Shown: positions 12,501 through 24,004 of the stretch, one piece after another | How positions within the stretch are numbered: the first letter of the stretch is position 1 | Layout: each line of letters begins with the position of its first letter | NCBI GenBank assembly: GCA_022605425.2 | Contig: CM061254.1 | Span: forward strand, 558,001 to 622,000 | DNA length: 64,000 nucleotides | Reading direction: 5' to 3' | DNA from: Hamiltosporidium tvaerminnensis | Taxonomy: Eukaryota > Microsporidia > Dubosqiidae | Notes under the pieces: generated by a model | What the model saw: only the letters and a program-made list of their open reading frames with translations | What the model was told of the DNA's origin: nothing | The model's database searches: none | Position numbers and translations under genes: made by a program

Positions 12501-15500
12501 CATATTTTTTCTTAAACGCAATATTCTCTAAGAAACATATGTGCAAAGATTTATCAAAATTTAAATACTTTCATATTTTAAGTGGTTATTTCTAAATTAA
12601 ATTCTATTTTTTTTCTTAATAAATTAAATAATTGAAGAGTCTATTGATATCTAAATCTTTATGGAACATTAGATTTGATTATTTTCTTTTATTTTTATCA
12701 AATTTATAGGGTCTTGTTACGATATGAGTAAAGGCATTGATTTATTTTGTTCTGTTTCTTTGAAATTTATTTTAATGATCGTAGTATGTATTTATATTCT
12801 TGAATAAAATGATTTTTAGCTAAATATATCTTTCAAATTACCATTTAAAATTATTTAAAAAGTTTCTGATGTTCTAATGATCCTCGATTTAGTTATATAT
12901 TTAGAATAATATAAATTTCCTGGCATTTTTGGTCTTTTTAAGTTTCATTTTGTAAAAAAAACATTTTATTTCCCTAAAAAACTATTAATACAAATTTGGT
13001 ATTAAAAAAACAAGCGGAATAATTCTTTAGAAGGGAGATGATAAAGTTTTCTGTGAAATTAAGAAATCTTAAAACTTATTTTTACATTGAAAGCAAACTT
13101 CGTAACAATAGAAGATGAAATAATATCTAAATGTGTTTGTCAGAAAAGAAAAGATTAAAACTTGCCGAGAATAACCAAAAATATGATATAATTTTTGAGA
13201 TTAATGCTGAGGAGCTAAAAATGAAAATAATTATTGAATTTTATACCCCTGAAATACATCTATTCATTTAAAACTTAAGATTTCAAAAATCATATTCTAT
13301 AAAAAATCATTTATATATTTCAGTAATGACCCTACGACGACGACTGGCCTCGAAATTTTTAATAAGGCAAAATCTACAAGGCACAAATATGAGCGCTCCG
13401 AATAAGATCTGATTGTTTCTATTTACTCATAAATCTTACACAACTAATAATTGGTAGAACTGAATATAAAACAATTAAAAAATTTTTATTGGTTCGAAAA
13501 AAAATATTTGAACTTAAATTCGTAAATTTTCTTCTAAATTATATTATGATTAAAGAATAACATAATATAATTGTTTTTTTAATTTTTCTAACGTTTTGAT
13601 TTTTGAAAAAAAAGTTTAATCAATTCGTTAAGATTTCATTTCTAAGAATTAAACAGTTAGATAATAAATTAAATGATAAGATTGCTGTTTTCTTAACGTT
13701 TTTCTGTGTAATATATTTAATTTTCGATAATAATTGCATAAAATAAGTATTGCTTGAATAGCTTCGTGCAACTTTATACTTGTTTTGTTAAAAAGTTTTT
13801 AATAAAAATGAATAAGGATTTATACAATAAATGAATTAAGCAAAAAATATTTAACACAAACAGTTTCTTCAGACAAATGAAACACTTCCATGAATAAATT
13901 TATTCGATAGAAAATATAGAACTGTATAAAAATAAGTTAAAGATGAACAGAATATATAAGCCGAGCTGAATCTCTGAAAAACTGGAAGTATATATGAAAG
14001 AAGAAGAGAAATGTGCAGATTAAAAAGGCTCAAATTTTTACTGGAAATTTGCACAAAGCGGGTAGTAAATGGAAAAGAAAGACTAGAAAATATAAGAGAA
14101 ATGAACCATGTGAGAATAGGAATTTTTTTTACTAAAAGCGCTAAGAAACTTTGGCTCGAAAAATAAAGGTTGAGATTATTTTCGCTTTTTTTTTCTTCTG
14201 GATATAAAAGAAAATTCGTTTCCACCAGCTTAAGGTCTATTATGAGAATAATTAAATTGTATTATGGCTTAAAATGTATAAAAAACCAGATATAAGACAC
14301 TTTGATATTGTCCTGTATATTAAATCTGATAAATGCATTTCTGAAGGCAAAATTATTTTTGTAAAATAGTGATTTTAAAAGTCAATCAATGAAAATAATA
14401 TGAAATATTTGTTCTGTTAATTTCTTACTTGTGTTTTGGTTACTTAAATCTAAATATTTTACAATTTATAACAAATATATACCTATAAAAACGATTTCAA
14501 CTAACTATCTATATGAAGAATTTAAAATTTTAAAGTATATTTCACAAATATTATATCTATCCCGATATTTTCTATACTAGTTTATTACCTGTAGATTTTC
14601 CTTTACACCTTCTATTAGAAACTTAAAACAGAAAATTTGACTGGTAAATAAGCAATTATTTTCGTATGGGTAGAATCCGTGATTAATTTTAAATTTTTTC
14701 TATAATTTTGCTATAAGATTTCACGTAATTTACTCTTGGAGATGTTTGGTAATTAAAAGATATGTTAGAGATATAAACGGACGCAAAATATTTTATTAAA
14801 GTGCCTAGAATAGATCAAACTTATTTTACTTTATTTTCATATCGCTTTCAGAGTTAATATTTCGTAATATATTGCTTCAATAGAGTATAATCTCAAGTTT
14901 TTAAGGTCGCAAAAAGGAATAAAATGTTTTAAATAATACTCTTGGAGCCAAAAACTTTCTCGGATCGTAAAGAAAACCCATAAATATTTCCAAAAGCAGA
15001 GAATATTTTTTCTTTTGAATAAATTTTGCTTTAGATAATTTTTTTGTTTACAAGAGTAATTTTTAACATGTAATGCGAGCCATAAGTATTGTATAGCCAA
15101 AAACTCTTTATTGAAATTTATAGAGCCAGCAATCGGATTGCTTCAAGCAGAAGAGGTATTATATTCTTTTCATAATAAACACAAATATGAAATTATATCA
15201 TAATTCACAAATCCTGTAAAACATTTACTTATTTGAAAACACTCCAAATATTATGCAATAAATCATTCCTAAAATATATGTATTTAGACTTACAATCTAA
15301 ATTGACGTATTTACCAAATTAAACTATAATGCTAACTTCGGAATATAACTATGTATTATTTTAATACCAAATATAAAGTAATATGTACACTCAAAAGACT
15401 GTTAAAGATGAAATTCATTTCTATTTGACAACATTTATGTATAAAAAGGTATATAATTCCATAGCAGTCAGTGATCTAAGAATTTATTCCTTGAAATAGT

Positions 15501-17206
15501 CTAAATAGACTTTTATTTCTGTCTTATACGAAAAAGTTCGCGCAATTCTATGATATAAATACATTTCCAAAGTAAAAATCTCATTATAAAAACGTAGACT
15601 ATAAATTAATATAATAAATTAGTAGAAAGAGATGATTAAACATTTAATGACGTATTTGGGACGTATCAAAAAAAATTACACCTTGGAAGAAAACATTTAG
15701 TATTTTTTTGTTTCTTATTAATCGCATTTTAAATGATCAATTCTTCTAGAGTAGAATAATAAAAGACACAGCAAGTAAATAAACTTATATTTAAATAGGC
15801 TACGATATAGGATGTCATTAAAATAGGTTTGCCATATATTAAACTGGAAAATAGCAAATTTAAAGGAAGCTAATTACCAAAATAAAGACAATCTAACCTT
15901 CTTTAATAGCATCGCTGAGACCAGGGGAAAAAATTTGCAGAATAAACACGTCTTTTTAGATCCAAAAATGTAATTATAAAGTTCTAAAATTAACAGTTTT
16001 TGGAATCGAAATCTATAAAAACCTATGTGTGTATAAAAACTTTACATTCATACCAAGACAAAAGCTTCATCTATAGGCTCACTTTAAAATAATGCTGTTT
16101 TTATAGTAACAGCTATTTCAATGAACATCATGCTCAAAATTAGAAAAAAAACAATGTAAAAGAATCGTATTTACAGATGTTTAAAAGTAATTCATGAAAG
16201 TATATTTATTTCCCACGATTGTATTTTCCTGCTTTTTTTAATTAGGAATGTAGATATGAAAAGTTTTTGCTGTGTTGCCAAATAAAATTAGAACAGATTT
16301 TTTCCAAATAAACCAAACTTTAAAATTGGATCTATAAGTCGATCATAAACCGAGTTTAAATATTTTTTAAATATAAAACAATACATTGTTAAATTAAATA
16401 ACCAGAAAGCCGCCAAATAAAAATATAAATACTCAATAAATTAGAAAATAAAAATCTGAAGATGAATAGAATATTATATTATAATATAATATAATATAAT
16501 ATAATATAATAGAGTATAATGACTTTTATAGAATATTATTGAAGCAATGTTTCTTTACTGCTATTGTTTATATAAAAAATTATTATTTTTCCTTTACATA
16601 TATTTTCTTCGTTAATACTTCAAAAAGCAATAAATATTTTATCTAAAATAGGTAATAATAATTGTTACAAACCACAGTTTCAATAAATAATATTTAGAAT
16701 TTTGAAATATATAGAAATAGAATCCTAATTGTGTACCAAAACTTAGATACTATCTTCATGAGATGTGAAATTGTATCTTAACGTTTTTATATAAACAAAT
16801 GATACAAATATAGCAGATATATCATATTTTCATTCTGATATGATTAGAGTAAGAACCAAGTCATGCTATTTATTTTCTGATATGAATTACTGCAATAAGA
16901 TTTTCTTTAAACGAATTCACAAAAAAAATTATTTATCATTCGAAGTACTTTTGTATAAATCTAAAATTAAAAGAAAAAACAAATTTAATGTTTAATTAAT
17001 CCTTTAATAGTAATTCTTAAGAGCAATAGAATAATAGAACCCAATCCTATTCAAAATAACCAAATTAAAAATAAACACACACACCAAAACAACAAACGCT
17101 TCTTTTTTAACATATAACCTCCTATAAATTTACTAATATAATCTAGAATTAAAAATTACACGGATTAAAAGCAATCTATTTGTATAAACTTTTGAAATTC
17201 TCTACA
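9521..17206. other. AT-rich gene desert
   Basis: No supported gene. Frames such as 13,869-14,225 and 14,837-15,100 (minus) are composition-driven and lack motifs. The only clear structure is a short pentanucleotide array near 16.47 kb. Confidence 0.6.
16468..16512. repeat. TATAA-type pentanucleotide microsatellite
   Basis: About eight consecutive copies of a 5-bp unit (TATAA in one phase) form a pure array that then degenerates into AGAGTATAATG. Confidence 0.9.
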
Positions 17207-17350
17207 AATTTATTAATTAAAAATGAAAAATAACAATATATTAATCTTACCAAACACAAATTTATAAATAAATTTATTAATTATAAATGAAAAATAGCAA
17301 TCTATTTATCTCGCTAGATATAAATTTGTCTTTAAATTTCTTAATTAAAA
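17207..17350. repeat. Tandem repeat upstream of LAG1, about 64-bp unit
   Basis: AAATGAAAAATAACAAT at 17,221 recurs as AAATGAAAAATAGCAAT 64 bp later, each preceded by TTTATTAATTA, with a third partial unit near 17,335. It lies immediately before the LAG1 coding region and probably overlaps its promoter. Confidence 0.75.
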
Positions 17351-17383
17351 ATATAAGTATATTTTTTCAACCTAAACTTCCAA

Positions 17384-18257
17384 ATGAGACACGAATGGAA
17401 GAACAGAATATTAAACACAGACATAAACATATTATCAGATACAATATATTTACTGATAATAGTAACAGTTATGATATCAATAAGAAAAATAATAATGACT
17501 AAACTAGCCAATAAAATATTACAAGAATCTGGATTAAAAAAATCGCAAAAAAAATTAGTAGAAACTAAATTTAGAGGTTCTTTGTACAGATTTATAACAT
17601 ATTCAACATTTATTACTTACGGTATTATAACAACTTGTAATGAAGAGTGGTTATTGTCTCCTTTTAAATATACTTTGAGTTGGCCTAATAATTTCATACC
17701 TTCGAAAGTCAAATTTTACTATTTTATGGAATTCAGTTATTATTTTTCAAGTTTGATTTTACTATTTTATGAACCTAGAATGAGTGATTTTTATCAAATG
17801 GTTTTACACCATATAATAACCTTATTTCTAATATTCGGTTCATATTTTAAAAAGTAAGCTTTTTTTTCTAATTAGTCTTTTACGATACGGAGTAACAGTT
17901 ATGATCATACATGATATAGCAGATCCATTCATGGAATTTGCAAAATTAAATTTTTATCTAAAAAAACAAAGAAAAGCAGATATCGTATTTTCTATATTTG
18001 CCAGTGTATTCATTATATCAAGAGGTATAGTATTTCCAGGATATATTATTTTACCCGCTGGGTATTTCTGTATAGAATATTCGGGTGGCAATATTTTTTT
18101 ATTGCTTATACTTGCAATGGCATTTCTGTTCGTTTTAAATGTCATTTGGGCTTTCTTCATTATTAAAATGGTTATTAAGTTCGCTAAGAGTGGTACAATT
18201 AAAGGTGATATAAGAACAGATGATTCGGAAACGGTTGAGAAATTAAAAGGAAGTTAA
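17384..18257 (+). CDS. LAG1: Ceramide synthase-like TLC-domain membrane protein (LAG1 family), two exons
   Basis: Joining 17,384-17,853 to 17,876-18,257 gives 283 residues. The product is a multi-pass ER membrane protein with the TLC domain that in LAG1/LAC1 N-acylates sphingoid bases to ceramide. The Lag1 motif is plain: EPRMSDFYQMVLHHIITLF with its two adjacent catalytic His, followed after the splice by MIIHDIADPFMEFAKLNFYL, matching the family D-x-x-D pattern, and then SRGIVFPGYI. Hydrophobic segments occur near the N-terminus (ILSDTIYLLIIVTVMISI) and through both exons. Without splicing the first exon ends at a TAA right after the His-His helix; splicing restores family-like spacing. The start at 17,384 precedes the first membrane segment. 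An overlapping frame (17,287-17,502) has no motif. It is short compared with yeast Lag1 (about 410), usual for microsporidia. Confidence 0.87.
17854..17875 (+). other. 22-nt spliceosomal intron in LAG1
   Basis: The sequence starts GTAAGC, has a T8 tract, and ends CTAATTAG, giving a branch-like CTAAT close to the terminal AG. This arrangement is typical of the very short microsporidian introns. Its length is not a multiple of three and it contains an in-frame TAA, so the full TLC domain is only made after removal. The codon split across the junction becomes AAT (Asn). Confidence 0.85.
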
Positions 18258-18519
18258 TCAATTAGACTTAAATAGTGTTATAATTAAGAAATCTAGTCTT
18301 ATATACTGTTATAATATAAAATATTCCAATTATTTGTTGTTTTATACATTTATCATTCTTTTAATTTTTAATTTATTCAATATATAAATATCTATTAAAA
18401 TAATCTATTTAGATATAAGCTAGGCTTTAAAAAATTTAAGAAAATCCATTCTATCTGTAAGGAATTCAAATGATTTGATTAATTAAAAAAATATAAAGAG
18501 ATAAATGAATATAAAGATT

Positions 18520-18606
18520 TTAAGTAAATATTAAAGATAATAATAAAGATAAATATTAAAGATAATAATAAAGATAAATATTAAAGATAATAATTAAAGA
18601 TAATTG
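18520..18606. repeat. AT-rich tandem repeat, about 26-bp unit
   Basis: Three to four units of TAAATATTAAAGATAATAA followed by TAAAGA lie between the convergent LAG1 and eRF3 genes. Simple A-rich GATAAA runs continue to about 18,720. Confidence 0.8.
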
Positions 18607-18738
18607 AGTAAATATAACAAAAAGATAATTGCAAAAAAATAATAAAAGAAATAAGAAATAAAAGCAATAAAAGAAATAATAAAAGAAATAAGAAATAATA
18701 GAGATAAAAGAAATAAAATAAATATTAAAACTAATAAT

Positions 18739-20049
18739 TTAACCTATCAAATTTCTAACAACACCTATTGCTACTGTCATACCTTCGTCTCTAAGAGCAA
18801 ATTTATCTGTTCTATCTTCATCCTTACAATTTAGAAGGGCGATTGGTGTTTCAACCCTTATTTTAGCCAAAATTTTTTCTCCTTTTTTGGCGAAGGGTTT
18901 TTTAACAACTTTTTTATTAATAATTGTTCTAATTTCAAGTATTTTACATTCTTTAGAGACCATTCTGACATGTAATATGGGTTTGTAACCGACACAAAAA
19001 ATATTTTTAGATTCTAAAATAGTTAAACCACAGGTAAATTCATTGATAATTTTAAAATCATGGTTGGATGGGTCACAGAAAACATCTCCTGTATCAACAT
19101 CTTCTATATTTTCTTTAAATTTTATTTTTATTGTGTCTCCAAGTAATGCTTGGTCTATTTCCATATCTTCTTCATCAAAAATCGATAAAACGGTGCAAAT
19201 GCTATTTTTAGGAAGAATTAGAATTTTTTGATTTTTATTTAAAATTCCCGATTCTATTTTTCCGCTGTACATCGTATTTCCCATAATTTTTATTTTTTCT
19301 GCTACCGACATAACAAATACGTTTCTTTCACGATTAAAATCTATTTTATTTAAATATTCTAAGAAAGATTCTTCGTTGTACCAATTGCATATACTTTTAT
19401 CGATTCTGTTTTTGATATTTATACCTTTGTATCCACTGACTGGTATGTATTTGATACTACTGTCGTTGTAAATTGCTTGAAGAAATTTAGAAAGTTTACT
19501 TTTTATTTCATTAAATCTATTTTCTGACCAACAAACTGATTCATCGTCCATTTTGTTGACTAAAACTACAATTTTTTTGATTTTTCCTGCTCGCGCAAGA
19601 ATTATATGTTCGCGTGTTTGTCCACCTTTTTCGAAACCTGCTTCAAATTCGTTTATACGTGCAGATACGACCAAAATACCAATATCTGCTTGATTTGCAC
19701 CTACTATCATATCAGATACAAACATTTTGTGTCCTGGCGCATCCAAAATATTTATTTTTTTAGATTCTAATTCAAAAAATGCCCGACCTACTTCAGTGGT
19801 CTTCCCCTTTTCTCGTTCCTCTGGATTTGTATCCAGTGCCCAACTCAAATACCAACTTTCTCTTCCTTTTTCTATACTTTCTTTTATATATTTATCTAAC
19901 GTACGTTTATCTATTAAATCCAACTGATTTAGTATTTGACCACATATTGTTGATTTACCTGCATCTACATGTCCTATAAATACTATGCTATAGACTTCTT
20001 TCTGATTTGAAATTGAAAGATTTTTTATTTCTTCACTCAAATCTGTCAT
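18739..20049 (-). CDS. SUP35: Translation termination GTPase eRF3
   Basis: 436 residues. eRF3 is the GTPase partner of eRF1 in peptide release at stop codons. Motifs: P-loop GHVDAGKS (26-33), switch region with NPEEREKGKTTEVGRAFFE, DAPGHK (103-108) and NKMDD (165-169). The SWYLSWALDTN and KGKTTEVGRA stretches and KGGQTREH separate eRF3 from EF-1alpha and HBS1. The C-terminal beta-barrel part ends in LRDEGMTVAIGVV, the eRF3 pattern. The protein begins about 20 residues before the G domain, so the Asn/Gln-rich prion and middle regions of yeast Sup35 are absent, as expected for a reduced microsporidian form. A CCC (coding strand, plus-strand GGG at 20,059-20,061) lies 9 nt before the ATG, matching the C-triplet motif reported near microsporidian starts. 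Confidence 0.93.
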   Translation of the reverse strand: MTDLSEEIKNLSISNQKEVYSIVFIGHVDAGKSTICGQILNQLDLIDKRTLDKYIKESIEKGRESWYLSWALDTNPEEREKGKTTEVGRAFFELESKKINILDAPGHKMFVSDMIVGANQADIGILVVSARINEFEAGFEKGGQTREHIILARAGKIKKIVVLVNKMDDESVCWSENRFNEIKSKLSKFLQAIYNDSSIKYIPVSGYKGINIKNRIDKSICNWYNEESFLEYLNKIDFNRERNVFVMSVAEKIKIMGNTMYSGKIESGILNKNQKILILPKNSICTVLSIFDEEDMEIDQALLGDTIKIKFKENIEDVDTGDVFCDPSNHDFKIINEFTCGLTILESKNIFCVGYKPILHVRMVSKECKILEIRTIINKKVVKKPFAKKGEKILAKIRVETPIALLNCKDEDRTDKFALRDEGMTVAIGVVRNLIG

Positions 20050-20726
20050 TAAAAAGTAGGGATTAAAGATTTTAATAAAATATTTTTCTTTATAAAATTA
20101 TTTGTATGATTTTCTAATAAAAAATTTTATATTTCTTTAAGGAGATTATTTTCATCTTTTTACTCGTTATTTATTCAAACTAATTCTTCTTTTTTTTTTC
20201 AAATTTCAATTTTTCATTGTTTTTCTCAATTTTTAAATTCTTAATTTTCTTCTAAAATAAAATTTATTGGTTTCTTTGTTTACAGTGTATTTTTTTTAGG
20301 ATCTATTCTAATAAATTATATTTTTTTTATTCCTCTTTTGTATTTTTAAGGAAATTTTCTTCTGATTTAATAAAATTACAAATAATTTAGATTTTTAAAA
20401 AGTATTTTCTTTTAAGTAAATCTTCTTTCAAATACCATATTTAGAATTAAAAAGTTAAATCGTAAATATTTCACTTTTATCATAAAGTAATCTTTTTTTA
20501 AAATTTATATTTTATTTCACATTCATAATGCATAATATTTTAATTGCTATATTATGTAGTATTAATTAAATTAAATATTTACGTAGGGTGGAATTTAGAA
20601 GACCCACTTTAATATAAACCCTCATAAAATAAAAATAAGGAATAATTTTGTTAAAAACAAATGAAATATTGGAGATTGATAGAAGAAAAGGGAATTATAA
20701 ATAAATTAAAAAATAAAAAGTTATTT
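20050..20726. other. Intergenic spacer eRF3/VTC4
   Basis: AT-rich with T-runs. No frame or RNA gene that I can support. The region must contain the eRF3 promoter at its left end and the VTC4 3' end at its right. Confidence 0.6.
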
Positions 20727-22880
20727 TTAATGTTTAAGAAGCGGAAACTTAAAAAATATGGACAAAACCATGGCGATAAGAAAAACAACAACCAAAATAA
20801 AAGGACCGTATAAATCATCATATGGCCCAGGATCTCTTAATCTGATCATAGAAGCTCGCCAGAAATATAAATATAAGGCATATATTGCAAACAGAACTGA
20901 TACGCATATAAATGCTATACCAGAATAAACAGCTTTTGAATCTCCGAGTCCCATGAGGGCAGTACCGATACCACCTATAAATATAGAAAAGTGTAACCAG
21001 GATAGAAATGTACGTTCATTCGCAAAAAATACCTTTGGTTCGATTCTTACTGGTAATGCGATTCTTTTGTTTCTGGTATCTACAGTCATTAGACCAGCTT
21101 TACTGCTATCAGAAATCAAAGGAATTTCTTCGTTTTCTGGAATGTCGATAACTATTTCTTTGTTCATCGGTGTCACTAAAAATTCTTTTCTACAAATATT
21201 TACATCCATTTGAGGTAACCAATACGGTATATCACTTATATTTTGAAATAAAACAGCTGCACCGTGTAAAAATTTAGAAAATTTATGTACGTGTTCTACC
21301 AAACTGGATGAGATTAATTCATTTACCCAATCTGGTTTAGTTTCATCTACGGATTGCAATTTAATTTCAAGAATTGCATATGGAAATCTTACAATATCTT
21401 CTTTTTTTAGTTTTGTAAATGGATATTCACATTCTACATCTTTTCTTCTCCAAACCAAAGGTCGAACATCATTTTTTAGGTCGTTTTCTGTACATTCTCT
21501 TATCATACAAAGTTCGGTATCTAAAGAAATTCTAACTTGGGCACTGTTCGGTAGTTGAAAGGCTGTTCTCTTATAAAAAGTTCGTACAACAGGTCGTAGT
21601 TTTTCTTTTACTATTTTTTCTTGTATCTCTTTGTATAATTGCAATGCCTCTCTTTTATTATCTTTGTTGTATGACTTACAATGTTTCCACACATCATGTC
21701 CATTTATATAATCGTCAACATATTTTTCCGGCATTTTGAATCTTTCTTTTTTACTCTGAACACCTGTCCATCCATCTTCATGTCTCTTTCTCTCTATAAA
21801 AACCAATTTTCCTATTTTAGAAGTGTACCACCTTATACGTATTGCTTCTGCCCCCGGTAATTTCCTCAATCTTCCTTCATACAACGAAAACCATCTATTA
21901 TCAAAATAAACACTGCTTATACACCTATCGTGTGTCTTTTCATTCCATGAAGCAAACGGTGATTCTTCATTATTTTCATTGCTAAAAACATAAATCGGTA
22001 AATATCTCAATACAAAGCATTTCAAAGATAAAATATTATCTCTATGAACCCAATATTTACTCGTGTTTCTTACAAAACTACTGGTACTCAAACTATTTTT
22101 CTCTAAATTTACATACGAATGACTTAATATAGTTTTACTTACTTTATAAAGCAATGCGTCTAAATTTTTCATTGATCGTATTTTACTCTTCAATTTTGGC
22201 ATATAAAATGGCAAAATATTGTAATTTGTAAATTTGTCGTGTTTTTTAAGTATTTTCTTAAATCCGACAATATTTATTGTAATATAATCAGCAAATATTT
22301 TCATTTCATCTTGTACCTTTGATATTTCACCTTTAATAGTAACATTTACACTTTCATTACTTTTACTGTCATTTATTCTCGGTGCAGATTCTTTACTATT
22401 ACAATCCGTATTAACACTACTTCTACTACTTATATTAATACTACCACTAGTTCTAGAAATACTATTTCTTGACACACTATTCATATCAGTATTAGAATCT
22501 ACACTACACTTACTATTTCTTATACTATCTTTAGATTTAGATACCAAACTACTTCCATTCCCAGTACTAATATTACATCCAATTCCATGTAAACTAGATT
22601 CTGTTCTATTTCTACTTTTAGAAGACACATTACTATTAGAATATATTTCTGTTCCTTTAATGTCTCTATTGATAAGACTTATTCTCTTACTAAATTCGTC
22701 ATGTTTCAAATTTATAAAATTAAAAACCCTATTCATCTCTTCTTCAAGTTCACCCACAAACGCATTCTCTTCTTCTTCATTAAATTCCTTCTTTAATCTA
22801 TTTCTTAATCCTGTATAATCAATATAGTAATATTTATATTCTGGATGTATATTCTTTTCCAAAAAATCTTCGAATTTCAT
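20727..22880 (-). CDS. VTC4: Vacuolar transporter chaperone, catalytic VTC4-like polyphosphate polymerase
   Basis: 717 residues in three parts. (1) An SPX domain, MKFEDFLEKNIHPEYKYYYI onward, with FKKILKKHDKF (207-217) giving the inositol-pyrophosphate-binding lysines. (2) The tunnel-shaped polyphosphate polymerase domain (about 270-560). (3) A C-terminal VTC1-like membrane domain (about 618-712) with three hydrophobic helices starting FFANERTFLSWLHF. Residues known to bind phosphate or metal in yeast Vtc4 are kept: Lys in TSKYWVH (275), two Arg in EAIRIRWY (348, 350), Lys in FIERKRH (365), Arg in QVRISLDTE, Glu in LEIKLQ (505), and Lys in VHKFSKF (533). It should therefore make polyphosphate from ATP at a vacuole-type membrane. 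A Ser/Asn-rich stretch (about 78-180) is inserted inside the SPX domain. Yeast Vtc4 has the same overall order. No C-triplet is seen at the start. Confidence 0.92.
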   Translation of the reverse strand: MKFEDFLEKNIHPEYKYYYIDYTGLRNRLKKEFNEEEENAFVGELEEEMNRVFNFINLKHDEFSKRISLINRDIKGTEIYSNSNVSSKSRNRTESSLHGIGCNISTGNGSSLVSKSKDSIRNSKCSVDSNTDMNSVSRNSISRTSGSINISSRSSVNTDCNSKESAPRINDSKSNESVNVTIKGEISKVQDEMKIFADYITINIVGFKKILKKHDKFTNYNILPFYMPKLKSKIRSMKNLDALLYKVSKTILSHSYVNLEKNSLSTSSFVRNTSKYWVHRDNILSLKCFVLRYLPIYVFSNENNEESPFASWNEKTHDRCISSVYFDNRWFSLYEGRLRKLPGAEAIRIRWYTSKIGKLVFIERKRHEDGWTGVQSKKERFKMPEKYVDDYINGHDVWKHCKSYNKDNKREALQLYKEIQEKIVKEKLRPVVRTFYKRTAFQLPNSAQVRISLDTELCMIRECTENDLKNDVRPLVWRRKDVECEYPFTKLKKEDIVRFPYAILEIKLQSVDETKPDWVNELISSSLVEHVHKFSKFLHGAAVLFQNISDIPYWLPQMDVNICRKEFLVTPMNKEIVIDIPENEEIPLISDSSKAGLMTVDTRNKRIALPVRIEPKVFFANERTFLSWLHFSIFIGGIGTALMGLGDSKAVYSGIAFICVSVLFAIYALYLYFWRASMIRLRDPGPYDDLYGPFILVVVFLIAMVLSIFFKFPLLKH

Positions 22881-23019
22881 GAAATTGTAGTGTTTAGAGT
22901 TTTATATATAAAAATGTAATACATGTTTTATTTCTGATGTGAAAATGTTTCAGTCTTTGTTTTATATCAAGATATGCTTGTGTCACTTTAAATTTTAAGA
23001 GAAATAATTTAAGTATTAT

Positions 23020-23175
23020 TTTAAGATATCATAATTATTTAAGAGATATATTAATATAAAAGAGATATCATAATTATTTAAGAGATATATTAATATAAAA
23101 GAGATATCATAATTATTTGAGAGATATATTATAAGTATTATTTTAAGAGATATCATAATTATTTGAGAGATATGT
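23020..23175. repeat. Tandem repeat upstream of VTC4, about 39-bp unit
   Basis: Several units of AGAGATATCATAATTATTT plus GAGATATATTAATATAAA, with the last ones degenerate. They lie between the divergent VTC4 and PSF2 genes. Confidence 0.8.
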
Positions 23176-23220
23176 TACATTTATAGAAAACATAAATTTC
23201 TAAAAAACGTTGAATTTTTT

Positions 23221-23357
23221 AAATTGATATATCACTTGAGATATGAAATAGTAGTATATTGAAATACAAAAATATATTTTAAAATTGATACATCACTTGA
23301 AATATGAAATAGTAGTATATTGAAATACAAAAATATATTTTAAAACTGATATATCAT
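23221..23357. repeat. Tandem repeat, exact 61-bp period, about 2.2 copies
   Basis: AAATTGATATATCACTTGA at 23,221 recurs at 23,282 and, truncated, at 23,343. The first two units are almost identical over the whole 61 bp. Confidence 0.9.
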
Positions 23358-23629
23358 TTTTTTAGAATTTAATTTGATTTAATTCAAAACTTTATTTTAA
23401 AATAAATAGATAAATTACATTACAATATTAATCATCAGTTATATAACTTATAAAAACTTAAAAAAAAGTAATTAAAATATTTTAAAAAGTAAAAAACAAA
23501 ATATTTATAACGGATTATTAAAATATTAGATTTAATATCAGAAAATTAAAAGAAAATGTCTCAGTAAAATAAAGAATAATCTTCTTTAAGAAATACTTTG
23601 TTTCTGATATTTATATATTCTCTATTACA

Positions 23630-24003
23630 TCTCTATTAATATATATCCTCTCTATTAATATCTTTATTATTCTTCTCTATTTATATTCTTTATTATTCTT
23701 CTCTACAACTAATATTATATTTTTTTCTATTAATATATATCCTCTCTATAACTAATATTATATCTCTTTTTATTGATATATATCCTCTCTATTAATACCT
23801 TTATTATTCTTCTCTACAACTAATATTACATCTCTTTTTATTAATATCTCTTTTTATTGATATCTCTATTATATATCTTAGTATAAATATATCTCTTTAT
23901 TAATATCTCTATAAATATATCTCCTCTCTATAAATATATCTCCTCTCTAATATTATATATTTCCTCCCTTTTATATCTCTTCTCAACATTTCCCCCCTTC
24001 CTC
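23630..24003 (+). repeat. Pyrimidine-rich repeat tract upstream of PSF2
   Basis: An irregular array of TATTAATATATATCCTCTC- and CTTTATTATTCTTCTC-like units, with almost no G on the plus strand. It ends in a C6 run (23,992-23,997) 7 nt before the PSF2 ATG. It is the upstream half of the strand asymmetry described for this region. Confidence 0.8.
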
Positions 24004-24004
24004 T

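Noticed and set aside
17287-17502. 71-codon frame overlapping the LAG1 start
   Set aside because: Asn/Lys-rich, overlaps a tandem repeat, has no motif, and conflicts with the well-supported LAG1 frame.
18739-20049. EF-1alpha or HBS1 as the identity of the GTPase
   Set aside because: SWYLSWALDTN, KGKTTEVGRA and the LRDEGMTVAIG end fit eRF3 better than either.
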